A stretch of 35,186 nucleotides of DNA, from the NCBI GenBank assembly GCA_032718475.1, contig JAUCBJ010007109.1, forward strand, positions 1-35,186, in the 5' to 3' direction. Numbering within the stretch: the first letter of the stretch is position 1; each line of letters opens with the position of its first letter. The notes beneath the pieces were generated by a model, which saw only the letters and a program-made list of their open reading frames with translations, did no database searches and was not told where the DNA came from. Made by a program: the position numbers and the translations under genes. The stretch comes from Nemertoderma westbladi. Its lineage: Eukaryota > Xenacoelomorpha > Nemertodermatida > Nemertodermatidae. This document shows positions 10,434-21,332 of the stretch, piece after piece.

Positions 10434-10859
10434 AAAGGGGGGCAAACCCTAAAGGGGGTCAAACCCTAAAGGGGGGGCAAACCCTAAAGGGGGGCAAACC
10501 CTAAAGGGGGGCAAACCCTAAAGGGGGGGCAAACCCTAAAGGGGGCAAACCCTAAAGGGGGGCAAACCCTAAAGGGGGTCAAACCCTAAAGGGGGGGCAA
10601 ACCCTAAAGGGGGGGCAAACCCTAAAGGGGGGCAAACCCTAAAGGGGGGGGCAAACCCTAAAGGGGGGCAAACCCTAAAGGGGGGCAAACCCTAAAGGGG
10701 GTCAAACCCTAAAGGGGGGGGGGCAAACCCTAAAGGGGGGGGCAAACCCTAAAGGGGGGCAAACCCTAAAGGGGGGGGGGGCAAACCCTAAATGGGGGCA
10801 AACCCTAAAGGGGGTCAAACCCTAAAGGGGGGGCAAACCCTAAAGGGGGGGCAAACCCT
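10434..10859 (+). repeat. ~17-bp minisatellite CAAACCCTAAAGGGGGG with variable G tract
   Basis: About 24 units carry an invariant CAAACCCTAAAG core followed by G runs of five to ten bases; in some units GTC replaces GGC. CCCTAAAGGG is a near palindrome. Plus-strand G runs every 17 bp could form quadruplexes. The core includes CCCTAA, as in telomeres, but it is interspersed with long G runs. Confidence 0.97.
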
Positions 10860-11389
10860 ACTAAACGGGCACATTTGGAAAAAATATTTTTTTCGTAAGT
10901 TGTGTGCAAATTACAAATTACTCCGTTACAATCTTGAAAATGCCACCACACATTGTTTTGATTAATTTTACCAATTAAAATTCAAAATACTAAGTTGTAC
11001 GCACAATTCGCACAAGATACTAAGTTGTAGTTGTTCAAATAATGATTTGCTTCGCGACACTTTAAAATATAAAATTTATCACATTAAAAGATAAAGACGA
11101 ACTCCTGTCTCGAACATGCACTTAAACTACTTACTGGTAGTTATAGTTACCGGTAATGTAGGAATAAGAATAGATTCCAAACACGCTTATTAATGCTCAA
11201 TCTATAGCAGATTTATTTCCATCCACTAATATGTTTAATATCAAGAAATTATCTACAGAGTTACATTCACAGTATGAAAAGTACTGGAAGGATAATATGT
11301 ATAATATGGACGGGAAATATAAGAGTTAAACCCTTTCGCACCTAATTCAAGATTTTATGTGTTCCCCAAAAACCTAAAGTAAAATCACA

Positions 11390-11575
11390 AGTCTGAAGTC
11401 AGTCGGCCTTTTTGTCAGTTTGTCTGTCAAGACTTAAGAAATAATAAAATCTACTAACATTCCCGCTATGGGGGTTTTAAGGGTTGGTGATTTCATTTCT
11501 AATGTCAGTTTTTACATTTAAAAAAATCTAGTCTGTCTGTCTGTCTGTCTGTCGGTCTTTCTGTCAGTTTGTACT
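11390..11575 (+). repeat. Dispersed copy of the 7160-7560 repeat, with CTGT microsatellite
   Basis: This copy shares GATTTCATTTCTAATGTCAG, TCTAGTCTGTCTGTCTG, CAGTTTGTCTGTC and TATGGGGGTTTT with the 7160-7560 repeat, in the same relative arrangement. No inverted ends were seen around this copy. Confidence 0.7.
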
Positions 11576-12499
11576 ACTGTAGGTGGTTGGCATTACACCA
11601 TATACCTAACACTAATAATGCACTCTACAAAGTACAGAAATATTAGAACGACATCCAGACTCTATACATACTGTACCTACTGCTGTAACATTTGCCTAAA
11701 TGCGCTAAATACAGCAACATACAGTAGTAATAGCTACAATAAGCACCTGATATGATATTCAAACCCATAGAGTTAAATACAAACCCATGACGCCTACGCT
11801 TGCTTCATAGCAGCATAGGGCATATAATGGATACAGCTTGCCAACACATTGTTACTATCAATATAGTGATGACCCATACACCCGCGTCATAGTTGCGAAA
11901 GGCGAAGAGCTGGTAGAGCATCCTTCAGGTAGGATGTTATGACCTTAAATAAAGTATCTCCATTTATACCACGCCTTAGCATCTCCCATCTCTATATTAC
12001 ATCCTTGAGAAACTAAGGAAATAATACTAGGAAATAAGTAAAAAATAAATAAGACGATATTTAGTGATTAATTAACTGTAGCAGTGTAGGCCCTAAGTAC
12101 AACAAGCACTGTGTGTGTGTGTATCTGAGGCGTGTGGATGTGTATCAGTGTATCTGAGGCAAAATAAAGGTGAGGCGAAGGTTGCCACATCCCACTTTAC
12201 CAACATATAAAAATCTGTGCTTGCAATCAAGTTCGGGTTTATTTGCTGTTTAGGTCTCATAATATGATAAGTCCTCCTTGTGCCCGGTGCCGCCTCTCCT
12301 TTGTTTTAATGCTGGCTGCATAAAGAGATAGTAAGTGGTACCTGGGAAGGACGAGCATGAATAAAAAGTTTCAGTAAAAAAGTAAAACATCTGATCTGAT
12401 TGGCTAAAAAGTTCATTGTCTGACAGATTGTTCAACAAATATGATAGACCTAGAGCTAACCGGTTAGAGGGAGTCATGGTTGAATTGGTGGAGGTCCCT
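11576..12499. other. No recognisable gene
   Basis: AT-rich sequence with a short GT microsatellite near 12110 and GTATCTGAGGC repeated around 12120-12165. The 12250-12477 minus frame resembles nothing I know. Confidence 0.45.
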
Positions 12500-12610
12500 C
12501 TTCTCGAGAAACCAGAGGAGACAAACGTGAGGCTTTCGGACTAAAACCTCCTAGGTCTCAAGATTCTAGAACAAGTACTGCTGCTGCTGCGCCCCTGGTT
12601 TCTCGAGAAG
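12500..12610. repeat. 16-bp perfect inverted repeat around a 79-bp spacer
   Basis: CTTCTCGAGAAACCAG at 12500-12515 and CTGGTTTCTCGAGAAG at 12595-12610 are exact reverse complements. Each arm also contains the self-palindrome TTCTCGAGAA. Confidence 0.85.
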
Positions 12611-12639
12611 TTCCCATGGTTTCCCTGAATCGTCGATCT

Positions 12640-13306
12640 GCCTCGAATAAATCCGTACCGTGGCAGACGTTGTAAAGCATTGTGAGTATAGAGATACTCA
12701 TTGGGGATGTTTGTTTTTGCGTTCATTGCAGATTCGATCCCGACCGCAGGCTTTGTTGTTCGCTGATTTATTTACAACATTAAATACTTCGGATTCAGGT
12801 ACAGGGGCGTTGAACCAATTGTCAGTTTCCCATTCCTCAACATTTGAGATGGGAATCAGATCTATCCCTGGTTGACCCTTCCGAGTAGATTTTAGAGATG
12901 TTCCTAAAGACGGTAGGGTTCTCTACAGGAGCCGCGGTTGCTTTATTGTTCTCAATTAGAGAATCCCACGGCGTTAATTCTGCTTGTGCGAGTGTATTTA
13001 TTAGACATAGTTCTTCATAAGCTGTTCTTTTGTTGGCGATTAAATTTTTGTAAACTTTTCGGCTTTGGGCGATCCCAGTATAATTTGTTATCCGAGTCAC
13101 CAATCTGGGGAGTAAAGTTCTGGGGGAACCGCACTGGAAATAAGTCGTCAGACTTTGCGCGTAATCGGCCTAGCGGCCGAAGAAAATTTACTTTACTTTT
13201 TACCAAGTCAGAGTTGGACCGACTACGTTGCTTTAAGATAAATTCTTCTTTCGACGCCTACATTCGTCGTCACACCGGGGTTGATTGTGCGAACGTTTCG
13301 CTCTAG
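12640..13306 (-). pseudogene. Decayed LINE fragment: linker and start of reverse transcriptase
   Basis: On the minus strand, around 12723-12868, one frame reads E-V-F-N-V-V-N-K-S-A-N-N-K-A-C-G-R-D-R-I-C-N-E. It is preceded by I-P-I-S-N-V-E-E-W. This is the hallmark start of LINE RT domains (K-x-x-K-A-x-G-x-D-x-I-x-x-E). Upstream frames at 12837-13103 and 13015-13206 carry lysine-rich segments such as K-N-L-I-A-N-K-R-T-A-Y-E-E-L, typical of the linker between endonuclease and RT. The pieces lie in different frames with stops, so this is a dead remnant. It is not obviously the same family as the 8-kb LINE, because the parts do not overlap. Confidence 0.6.
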
Positions 13307-13531
13307 AATCTCGCGGTGTTGATGAACTGGCGAGTGAATCATTCAGGATATCAGTGGCTTCATTGATGTTATTATCCGATGAACACCCGTAAAACTATTT
13401 ATACTTCCGGTGTCCAGGGTTCTGTTTAGCGGCAGGAGAGGTTTGGCGACCGGATCAGTTGTGAGTTCAACGATTAATATAACTTTTTGGTGTTTTCGTA
13501 TTGGATTACATATTATATACTTATTTATAGG

Positions 13532-13738
13532 GAAAATGCTTTAACTGTTGTATCATATAATTCAACTGGCTTTGCAGCAGATAAGGTTGATTATAAAAAA
13601 ACATTCCTCTTGAATGCTGATATAATTTGTATACAGGAAACGTTTCTATTCGCCAGTTGCAGCTATAAACTTAAACATTATTTTCCAACTTCCTTTTTTC
13701 TACATATAACTAATAGAAAGCCAGCAAGCTGTCTTTAA
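13532..13738 (+). pseudogene. LINE endonuclease N-terminal fragment
   Basis: The frame contains A-L-T-V-V-S-Y-N-S-T-G-F near its start and, about 25 residues on, A-D-I-I-C-I-Q-E-T-F. These match the first two motifs of APE-type (exonuclease-endonuclease-phosphatase) LINE endonucleases, where the Asn and the metal-binding Glu of Q-E-T are catalytic. Homology fades after about 50 residues and a stop falls at 13736-13738. This is a truncated scrap. Its orientation is opposite to the LINE RT remnant 230 bp upstream. Confidence 0.65.
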
Positions 13739-14181
13739 ACGAACCTGCCCCTCAAACCATTACCCTAAGTGAGCGAAAATGAAAACACGAAAATTGCCAT
13801 CAACTCAACGATAGAAACACAGGCTGCTGGTAATCATGAGGGCCTACTAGTAAGCTACTATACTATTTATTGAATGGATAGGCCCAAACTGCACTGAAGT
13901 AGGCCTATATTAGTTGCTAAATTTATTACTCTCTCACTCTAACCCAGACAGTAATCAAACATCAACTGTTAGTTTGTATAATGTATTACCCCACCAGATG
14001 AATAGCTCTTCCCAGTGAATCCTATGGGAATATCATTGTAAGCACTGGGCCGTTCAAATGTTTTATAAGTTGTGTTAATGCAATTGTGTTCTTTGCTATT
14101 TTAGATTACTTATTTTTGGTAAATTTAAGTTCAAACCACCATTTTTATTGATAAAGTTAATTGCATCATAATATTTGGAGA
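13739..14181. other. No recognisable gene
   Basis: AT-rich sequence without frames or repeats that I could link elsewhere. Confidence 0.45.
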
Positions 14182-14419
14182 CAGGGGGGGGAACTGGACG
14201 CAAAACCCGCCTTGACGAATTAATATCCCGCCTCAATGTTAAATTCTCAATTTAGGGAAAGGAGCAGGTTACAGTGGCCCGTTATTTTAACCAAAACAAT
14301 AAACTAAGCACAATAGAACAGGTTACAGTTTTATTTTTGAGAATAATCAGCTGATATTTGCGTCGAATTTCCCCTGGAGAGGGATGAATTTTTATTGCGT
14401 CCAGTTTCCCCCCTATCTG
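14182..14419. mobile_element. MITE, copy 1, with inverted ends CAG...GGGGGGAAACTGGACGCAA
   Basis: The left end, CAGGGGGGGGAACTGGACGC, pairs with the reverse of the right end, CAGATAGGGGGGAAACTGGA followed by CGCAATAAAAATT. The interior contains CAATAAACTAAGCACAATAG and AACAGGTTACAGTTTTATTT, found identically in copy 2 at 32049-32237. There is no coding capacity. No clear target duplication was found. Confidence 0.75.
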
Positions 14420-14462
14420 AATATTTGTGTCTTTTATCCAAAACTTATATATTCCTAAAAAC

Positions 14463-16597
14463 TGTTTGTAACACTACTGTACTGTTGTAACCCTACTGTT
14501 TGTAACACTACTGTACTGTTGTAACCCTACTGTTTGTAACACTACTGTACTGTTGTAACCCTACTGTTTGTAACACTACTGTACTGTTGTAACCCTACTG
14601 TTTGTAACACTACTGTACTGTTGTAACCCTACTGTTTGTAACACTACTGTACTGTTGTAACCCTACTGTTTGTAACACTACTGTACTGCTGTAACCCTAC
14701 TGTTTGTAACACTACTGTACTGTTGTAACCCTACTGTTTGTAACACTACTGTACTGTTGTAACCCTACTGTTTGTAACACTACTGTACTGGTGTAACCCT
14801 ACTGTTTGTAACACTACTATACTGTTGTAACCCTACTGTTTGTAACACTACTGTACTGTTGTAACCCTACTGTTTGTAACACTACTGTACTGTTGTAACC
14901 CTACTGTTTGTAACACTACTGTACTGTTGTAACCCTACTGTTTGTAACACTACTGTACTGTTGTAACCCTACTGTTTGTAACACTACTGTACTGTTGTAA
15001 CCCTACTGTTTGTAACACTACTGTACTGTTGTAACCCTACTGTTTGTAACACTACTGTACTGTTGTAACCCTACTGTTTGTAACACTACTGTACTGTTGT
15101 AACCCTACTGTTTGTAACACTACTGTACTGTTGTAACCCTACTGTTTGTAACACTACTGTACTGTTGTAACCCTACTGTTTGTAACACTACTGTACTGTT
15201 GTAACCCTACTGTTTGTAACACTACTGTACTGTTGTAACCCTACTGTTTGTAACACTACTGTACTGTTGTAACCCTACTGTTTGTAACACTACTGTACTG
15301 TTGTAACCCTACTGTTTGTAACACTACTGTACTGTTGTAACCCTACTGTTTGTAACACTACTGTACTGTTGTAACCCTACTGTTTGTAACACTACTGTAC
15401 TGCTGTAACCCTACTGTTTGTAACACTACTGTACTGTTGTAACCCTACTGTTTGTAACACTACTGTACTGTTGTAACCCTACTGTTTGTAACACTACTGT
15501 ACTGGTGTAACCCTACTGTTTGTAACACTACTATACTGTTGTAACCCTACTGTTTGTAACACTACTGTACTGTTGTAACCCTACTGTTTGTAACACTACT
15601 GTACTGTTGTAACCCTACTGTTTGTAACACTACTGTACTGTTGTAACCCTACTGTTTGTAACACTACTGTACTGTTGTAACCCTACTGTTTGTAACACTA
15701 CTGTACTGTTGTAACCCTACTGTTTGTAACACTACTGTACTGTTGTAACCCTACTGTTTGTAACACTACTGTACTGTTGTAACCCTACTGTTTGTAACAC
15801 TACTGTACTGTTGTAACCCTACTGTTTGTAACACTACTGTACTGTTGTAACCCTACTGTTTGTAACACTACTGTACTGTTGTAACCCTACTGTTTGTAAC
15901 ACTACTGTACTGTTGTAACCCTACTGTTTGTAACACTACTGTACTGTTGTAACCCTACTGTTTGTAACACTACTGTACTGTTGTAACCCTACTGTTTGTA
16001 ACACTACTGTACTGTTGTAACCCTACTGTTTGTAAAACTACTGTACTGTTGTAACCCTACTGTTTGTAACACTACTGTACTGCTGTAACCCTACTGTTTG
16101 TAACACTACTGTACTGTTGTAACCCTACTGTTTGTAACACTACTGTACTGTTGTAACCCTACTGTTTGTAACACTACTGTACTGGTGTAACCCTACTGTT
16201 TGTAACACTACTATACTGTTGTAACCCTACTGTTTGTAACACTACTGTACTGTTGTAACCCTACTGTTTGTAACACTACTGTACTGTTGTAACCCTACTG
16301 TTTGTAACACTACTGTACTGTTGTAACCCTACTGTTTGTAACACTACTGTACTGTTGTAACCCTACTGTTTGTAACACTACTGTACTGTTGTAACCCTAC
16401 TGTTTGTAACACTACTGTACTGTTGTAACCCTACTGTTTGTAACACTACTGTACTGTTGTAACCCTACTGTTTGTAACACTACTGTACTGTTGTAACCCT
16501 ACTGTTTGTAACACTACTGTACTGTTGTAACCCTACTGTTTGTAACACTACTGTACTGTTGTAACCCTACTGTTTGTAACACTACTGTACTGTTGTA
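14463..16597 (+). repeat. 34-bp satellite, 62 full copies plus a 27-bp partial, with higher-order structure
   Basis: The unit is TGTTTGTAACACTACTGTAC followed by TGTTGTAACCCTAC. The phase is unbroken from 14463 to the last unit start at 16571. Most units are identical. Three diagnostic variants recur as a set: CTGCTG (14689, 15403, 16083), CTGGTG (14791, 15505, 16185) and CTATAC (14819, 15533, 16213). This gives higher-order periods of 714 bp (21 units) and 680 bp (20 units). A private AAAACT variant occurs near 16035. Confidence 0.98.
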
Positions 16598-16782
16598 TAT
16601 CGCTGTTTTATTAAATAATTGAGCAACAAAAAAGTACCAATTAAGGATAAAATTGCGCATTACTTTGGAAAAAAGTAGAACATTTTTTTTTCAATATTCT
16701 CTCGACCCTTTATTAACCTCGCTGACGCTCGGTAAATAAAATGCCTCGATAATAATAAATAAATTATACTTTTGTTCCCATG
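16598..16782. other. Short AT-rich spacer
   Basis: This contains degenerate pieces of the following repeat (CGACCCTTTATTAACCTCGC and CTCGATAATAATAAA). Nothing else is visible. Confidence 0.4.
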
Positions 16783-16902
16783 TAATAAAGGTTCGCGTAG
16801 CGAGACCCCTAGTAATAAAGGTTCGCGTATCGAGACCCCTAGTAATAAAGGTTTTCGTATCGAGACCCCTAGTAATAAAGGTTCGCGTAGCGAGACCCCT
16901 AG
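16783..16902 (+). repeat. 30-bp tandem repeat, 4 copies
   Basis: The unit TAATAAAGGTTCGCGTAGCG followed by AGACCCCTAG starts at 16783, 16813, 16843 and 16873, with a few substitutions (GTATCG for GTAGCG, TTTTCG for TTCGCG). The array ends one base before the LTR that starts at 16904. Confidence 0.95.
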
Positions 16903-16903
16903 T

Positions 16904-18071
16904 TGTTTGCGCTTTTAAGACCTTTGACAGTTTAACCTGCCAAATTAGGATGTCTTTTAGATGATATATAGTCTTTAGCCTATGACGAGTATTTGATACA
17001 CTACATTAGCCGAAGCCAGTCTATGCGCAATCATTCACCCGCTGGATATACCCGGGAGACTGAATTCGGAAGCTTAATGATTGATGGTGTAAGCCTACCG
17101 TATTATTCGACTGATCGTAATATATAATCTCTTACAAATATTATTCACTTTCGGGAAATATTAACAGTTCCTTTAGGACGTGGCGCTCTAAATATGTAAA
17201 CAGAGTTGACTTAAACCAGACGCAATGAGATGGCTATAGATTCACGTATATGGCGCATTCTTTAGGAGATGCTTTGTTATCAGTCACAATCATACACAAT
17301 GCTGCACAATGCTGCACACCAATCTGCCGACCTTCACTAATTTTAGTCACATACAAAGAGAATAACAGACAATACATGTAGGGCCTATAAAATAGCATGA
17401 GATTCACTTCAAACCACTTTCGCAATCGTTTATCTGTAACCGGTCTCTCTAACCTTTAGTATATCAAGAAGGTTGGGTGTCTGACTATTGATCAGTATTC
17501 CAAATATAATCTTCCATCAACAAATATAATGAATAACCGACAGCAAAAGCAGTAATGTTAAGTAAGATATGCATGATATGTTTAGTAAGCATTGATAAGG
17601 TAACTCGATTTGCATTGGTATGGTTAGATAACAGATATACGTTCTATAATTAAGCCTACTAATGTAAGACTAAAGACTGAAACACGGAGGTGCCAAAAGC
17701 CGGTGTTCTTAGGCTCTGGGCAAAAACATAACACTGAATTCCTGAGTTTCTGTATCCACCTCCAACACAGAGACAAAAAACGCTCTGATTGGTCGACCGA
17801 ACAACGAGAGAACAAAGATACAAAGAAATGTCGACGTGGCAATATCAGCTGTTAGCCGTCGTCATGGTAGCGACACTGTTTTCAAGAGTATCGAGCTTAT
17901 TGCGTCCCGAAATTGCGGATTATGTCCTCTAAAGTACAAATACAGAAGAAATGGCTTTTATGTCCTCTAAAACACCAGTACAGTAAGGACACGGCCTTTT
18001 TATGCCCAGTAAACCAACTACAGAGTACTTTACGGGGAAAATAACCGGCTAATTACGCAAAAGCTTTTACA
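16904..18071 (-). repeat. 3' LTR of the BEL/Pao element
   Basis: It aligns end to end with 28364-29536. The part from about 17618 to 18071 differs from its partner at only a handful of sites (about 1%). The part from 16904 to 17600 differs at several percent, with small indels. On the minus strand it carries a canonical CCAAT box within ACCAATCAGAGCG (17788-17792 core), a plausible promoter element. The ~70-codon minus frame at 17624-17842 starts from TTG, not ATG, and is probably not a gene. Confidence 0.88.
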
Positions 18072-18149
18072 CCGCTCCCAGAAAATGGGATTTAAGTCTA
18101 TAAAATATAACAAATCACAGTTTCTAAAATATAAAGATACTCTAAACAG

Positions 18150-19675
18150 TTAGTCTTTCTTACACAGATGGCGTTTACGCAGTTTTTTGAGGCTAGCAAG
18201 AGTCCTTTTCTCTTTGGGGCGAGCCACTTTACTAGGAGGGCTATAAATCCTGGGTGAAGGGTGCAATATGATTGCATCAGAAGGTGTAGGATTATGGTCG
18301 GGGTATCCGCCGTTTCGATATGCTTCTCCTCGAGCTGATTTTCCTCCGCTCGTAGCTGGATACGTTCATCCAAAAACTCTCGCAGAGAATGGGGTTGTCT
18401 AAGTTCGATATCTTCTTAGAGATTCTGGATTTCACAATCGAACTGAGATAAAGACAATTCGTTTATCGCTTGGACTTGCTGTTACAACTTACGTTTATCT
18501 GAACAAACGCAGGTTTCCTTTCTGATCTTTGTAGAATAGCGTTTAACTCGTTTGGTACAACGTTCTCCGCCACTTTGGTGACAGGTTATATCGTGTTAAG
18601 CCGCGACGGGACGATGGTAAGGGTTAAACGGCGATATTAAATGTCCGCGTCCCAATCCGGCTAGGCAGAATGGGCTAATATCTAGGAAGCCCACAACTGG
18701 GGTGCCACCGACTAATTGTTCAGGTAACACTAGATCTTTGAGCAGTGAGTACAGCTCGGGAGGATCCGTCATACTAATAGGATCAAGAGTCTGAAGTCTC
18801 ACTAGGGAATGAGGAGTTCTGATCGAGTATTCCGAAACTCTGATCATTGGTTTATTTAAGGATCGTCTGAGTCGAATGAGCGTAGGTGATACATCGAACA
18901 AGTTTCGCTCGAAACTCCCGTAAGTATAGCGAGTAAAACCGTGTTTAAAGCAACGTCTCCGCGGATGTTTATGTCTTTCCGTTTGTTGGTTGGGTCTTGG
19001 GCATTCATCGCAATAATACCAAAAACGCACGTCTTGTAGGGGAAACGCGAGTGATCTTTCTCCAGCTTACAATATTCCTCCATCCGTTCGAAGCTATCCG
19101 GTACAACAGGTAGCGATCGATCGGCGGTAAGATACATCATAGTGGAATAGAGCCGTTTGAGTTCTACCATGCGGTCATGATGTATACCTTGAGGATATCG
19201 AGTTTCTAGATTCTGTTGACTGGTAATATCGAGATAGGTTTCTCTCAAGAATTCCAGGTATTTGGTGGAGTCGCTGCATTTATCCGGCTCTTCGACATCT
19301 GCACTTTCGAGTCGGTTTCGAATAGAATTTTCGTGTTCGAGTCTCAGTTTATCGTTCCGCTTCCGCTGGGTATGATATTTAAATAAACCATTTCCCTTTG
19401 GTGTCTATATCGTTCGTATCGTGTAGGTCGATAGGATGACCAGTAGTTAAGAAGTCCATATACGTACCATTACGATGCGTATAGCGAGCGGTGAATTTTC
19501 TACAGTCTAACCCACGCGCAAGTTGCTCCCGGGACATTGGCGGTTAGATATAACGACCATCGTCCTCCGTAGTAGTTGGACCAGCGTCGCCGCGTATCAA
19601 GCTATCAACAAACGCTTGTAAAGGTAGAGTATATCGTTCCCTGATACCAAGATCATCTTCTATCAACTCAATCAT
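18150..19675 (-). pseudogene. Broken reading frame of ~500 codons downstream of gag-protease, function unknown
   Basis: From an ATG at 19673-19675 (minus), a coding-like frame runs toward the 3' LTR. It is interrupted by a TAA at 19544-19546, apparent frame changes near 19385, 19030 and 18320, and further in-frame TAAs at 18596-18598, 18482-18484 and 18416-18418. Recognisable parts, in order, are an acidic N-terminus, a middle section with Y-Y-C-D-E-C and later R-R-R-C-F-K-H, a hydrophobic stretch with P-V-V-G-F-L-D-I-S-P-F-C-L-A-G-L, a second Cys/His cluster (T-C-H ... R-C ... T-C-V-C), a charged coiled-coil-like region, and a Lys/Arg-rich tail ending K-R-H-L-C-K-K-D. The Cys/His clusters suggest zinc binding, and the tail suggests nucleic acid binding or nuclear entry. 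I recognise no family. Position and strand suggest an extra gene carried by the element. I see no signal peptide or membrane span to support an envelope protein. Confidence 0.55.
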
Positions 19676-21332
19676 ATCTGCTATATAAGTTTATCCATAT
19701 TATAATGAGTTTATATTTAGGCGAGCGGGCGTCGCTGCCTACCCCTCTCTGCCCCCGGACAGTGCGAGATCCTCAGCGCTGGTGTACTTTCGCCGATGTG
19801 CCTATCGCCAACGTCGTAGCTGCACAACGACTACAACAACCAGCACGAGTCACTCCACCGTCCGTCCCAAAGGCTTAGATATACTTCAGGTTCTTACTGG
19901 AGAGTTAGGGTTACTTTCACAATTGCGACTCGCTACTGTAAACACACCTTAGTAGTAACATTCACCTACAAACGCACAAATTCCACGTAACAGTCACAAA
20001 TGGTACACATTCTATCACACATTCGGGTCATTTGTCCGTTAGTCAAGTGCCTTCCAGAATGTCACGTTGTTATTATGTATCCTTGGATACTAGCGGTGTG
20101 CTATTTATTCCGTATGCTATTCAATACGCAAGCCCTTTATTGTTCTTTTAACTCACTTCTAATTCTAGCGTGGTTGTTGCCATGGTGACATTATGGAAAG
20201 CTAGCGGTAGAATTAGGGTAATTCTCATGCATACAGATCTGGGATGCTATTTAATAGTAATTCTTTAATTGTCAATATCCTCTCTATATATGATTTTATG
20301 AATTTTATCGGCTATTGACTATACATTGGAGATTCTCACACACAAATACACTTAATATAGTGAATCTCCGCTCCCATGATCTATTAATTAATGGAATTTT
20401 GGGAATGTTATAAATTGTATAAAATTGCAATTTATTAAATTTATTAAAGTATGAATTTAAATTTATTCCCTGAAATTTTATTATTTGATAGTTAAATTGA
20501 CACAATTTGATTCCAGAGCAGGTCTGGGGACATAGGATCCTTAATTCTATGAAAATTGTCTTTTAAGAGTATCGGTAAGTGCTACGATATCTTAATCGAC
20601 TAGAATTGTTAAAGGATCTGAATTTTACAGATTTTGATTTATAGATTTGTAAATATTAAATAATTAATATTTAGGATGGGCACCAATTTATTCCAGAACT
20701 TGTCTGGGGACGTTAACCACTGATTCTAGAATTTTGTCTTTCAAGTATATCGGTGGGTGCCGCGATATCTTAATTGACTAGAATTGCAGATGGTCAAAGG
20801 ATTTAACAGATTTATTTTGCGTTTTACGCTACTGTTAAAGGGACATCACGCTACTATATGTATTATTTAATATACGGTATGAGAGCAATATCGCACGAAG
20901 CAATGTCAGTGTGAAGAGGCAAGTCGTTTCCAAGGTCTACCCAGAGCTTGGTTTAGCCGAGACACGAGGATCTGAACTTTGCATTCCTAATACTCTGCCT
21001 ACCAATAATACTTAAATATAGTAGGAGCTTTATTGTACTTTAATAAGTACGGATATTTCATCTTACTGTAGTCACGTATTTATAATATGATACGGACAGT
21101 AAGGAAAGAGAAAAAGAATTATTTCTCGCCGTCGCACTAAATATAATATACAAGTAATTAAGTAATAAACACTAATATATTGCACTAATCTACTAAATAA
21201 TCGCTAAATAACATTTGACTAAATAAAATTAAAGAAAACGATTATAATAAAATTACATAATAATACATACATAATATAAAATAATAAAAATAAATATAAA
21301 ATAATGTAGTCACACACCCACTCCGTATGTTG
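19676..21332. other. Non-coding interior of the LTR element
   Basis: AT-rich sequence with no long minus-strand frame. It contains a two-copy ~180-bp repeat (20507-20800). The sequence directly after the gag-protease stop is extremely A/T-rich (21170-21310). Confidence 0.5.
20507..20800 (-). repeat. Two diverged tandem copies, ~180-bp spacing
   Basis: Blocks TTCCAGAGCAGGTCTGGGGA and TTCCAGAACTTGTCTGGGGA (plus strand), each followed by ATTGTCTTTTAAG-like, ATATCTTAAT and GACTAGAATTG blocks, start near 20510 and 20690. On the minus strand, the copy ending near 20690 has GGAATAAA followed by TTGGTGCCCATCC. This resembles an LTR end with a poly(A) signal and an adjacent primer-site-like TGG, but no partner LTR was found. 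Confidence 0.7.

Noticed and set aside
10434-10859. Telomeric CCCTAA array
   Set aside because: The period is 17 bp, with long G tracts between the cores.
11900-11945. tRNA-like or tRNA-derived SINE (GAGCTGGTAGAGCATCCTTC)
   Set aside because: It resembles a D-arm, but no B-box (GGTTCGAATCC-like) or acceptor pairing follows at the right distance.
17624-17842. ~70-codon minus-strand frame conserved in both LTRs (also 29107-29307)
   Set aside because: It begins at TTG, not ATG. Its conservation matches that of the surrounding non-coding U3 sequence, so identity by recent duplication or conversion explains it.
18150-19675. Alternative genetic code with TAA read as glutamine
   Set aside because: The 1604-codon gag frame ends normally, and the unknown frame also has frameshifts, so decay is the simpler explanation.
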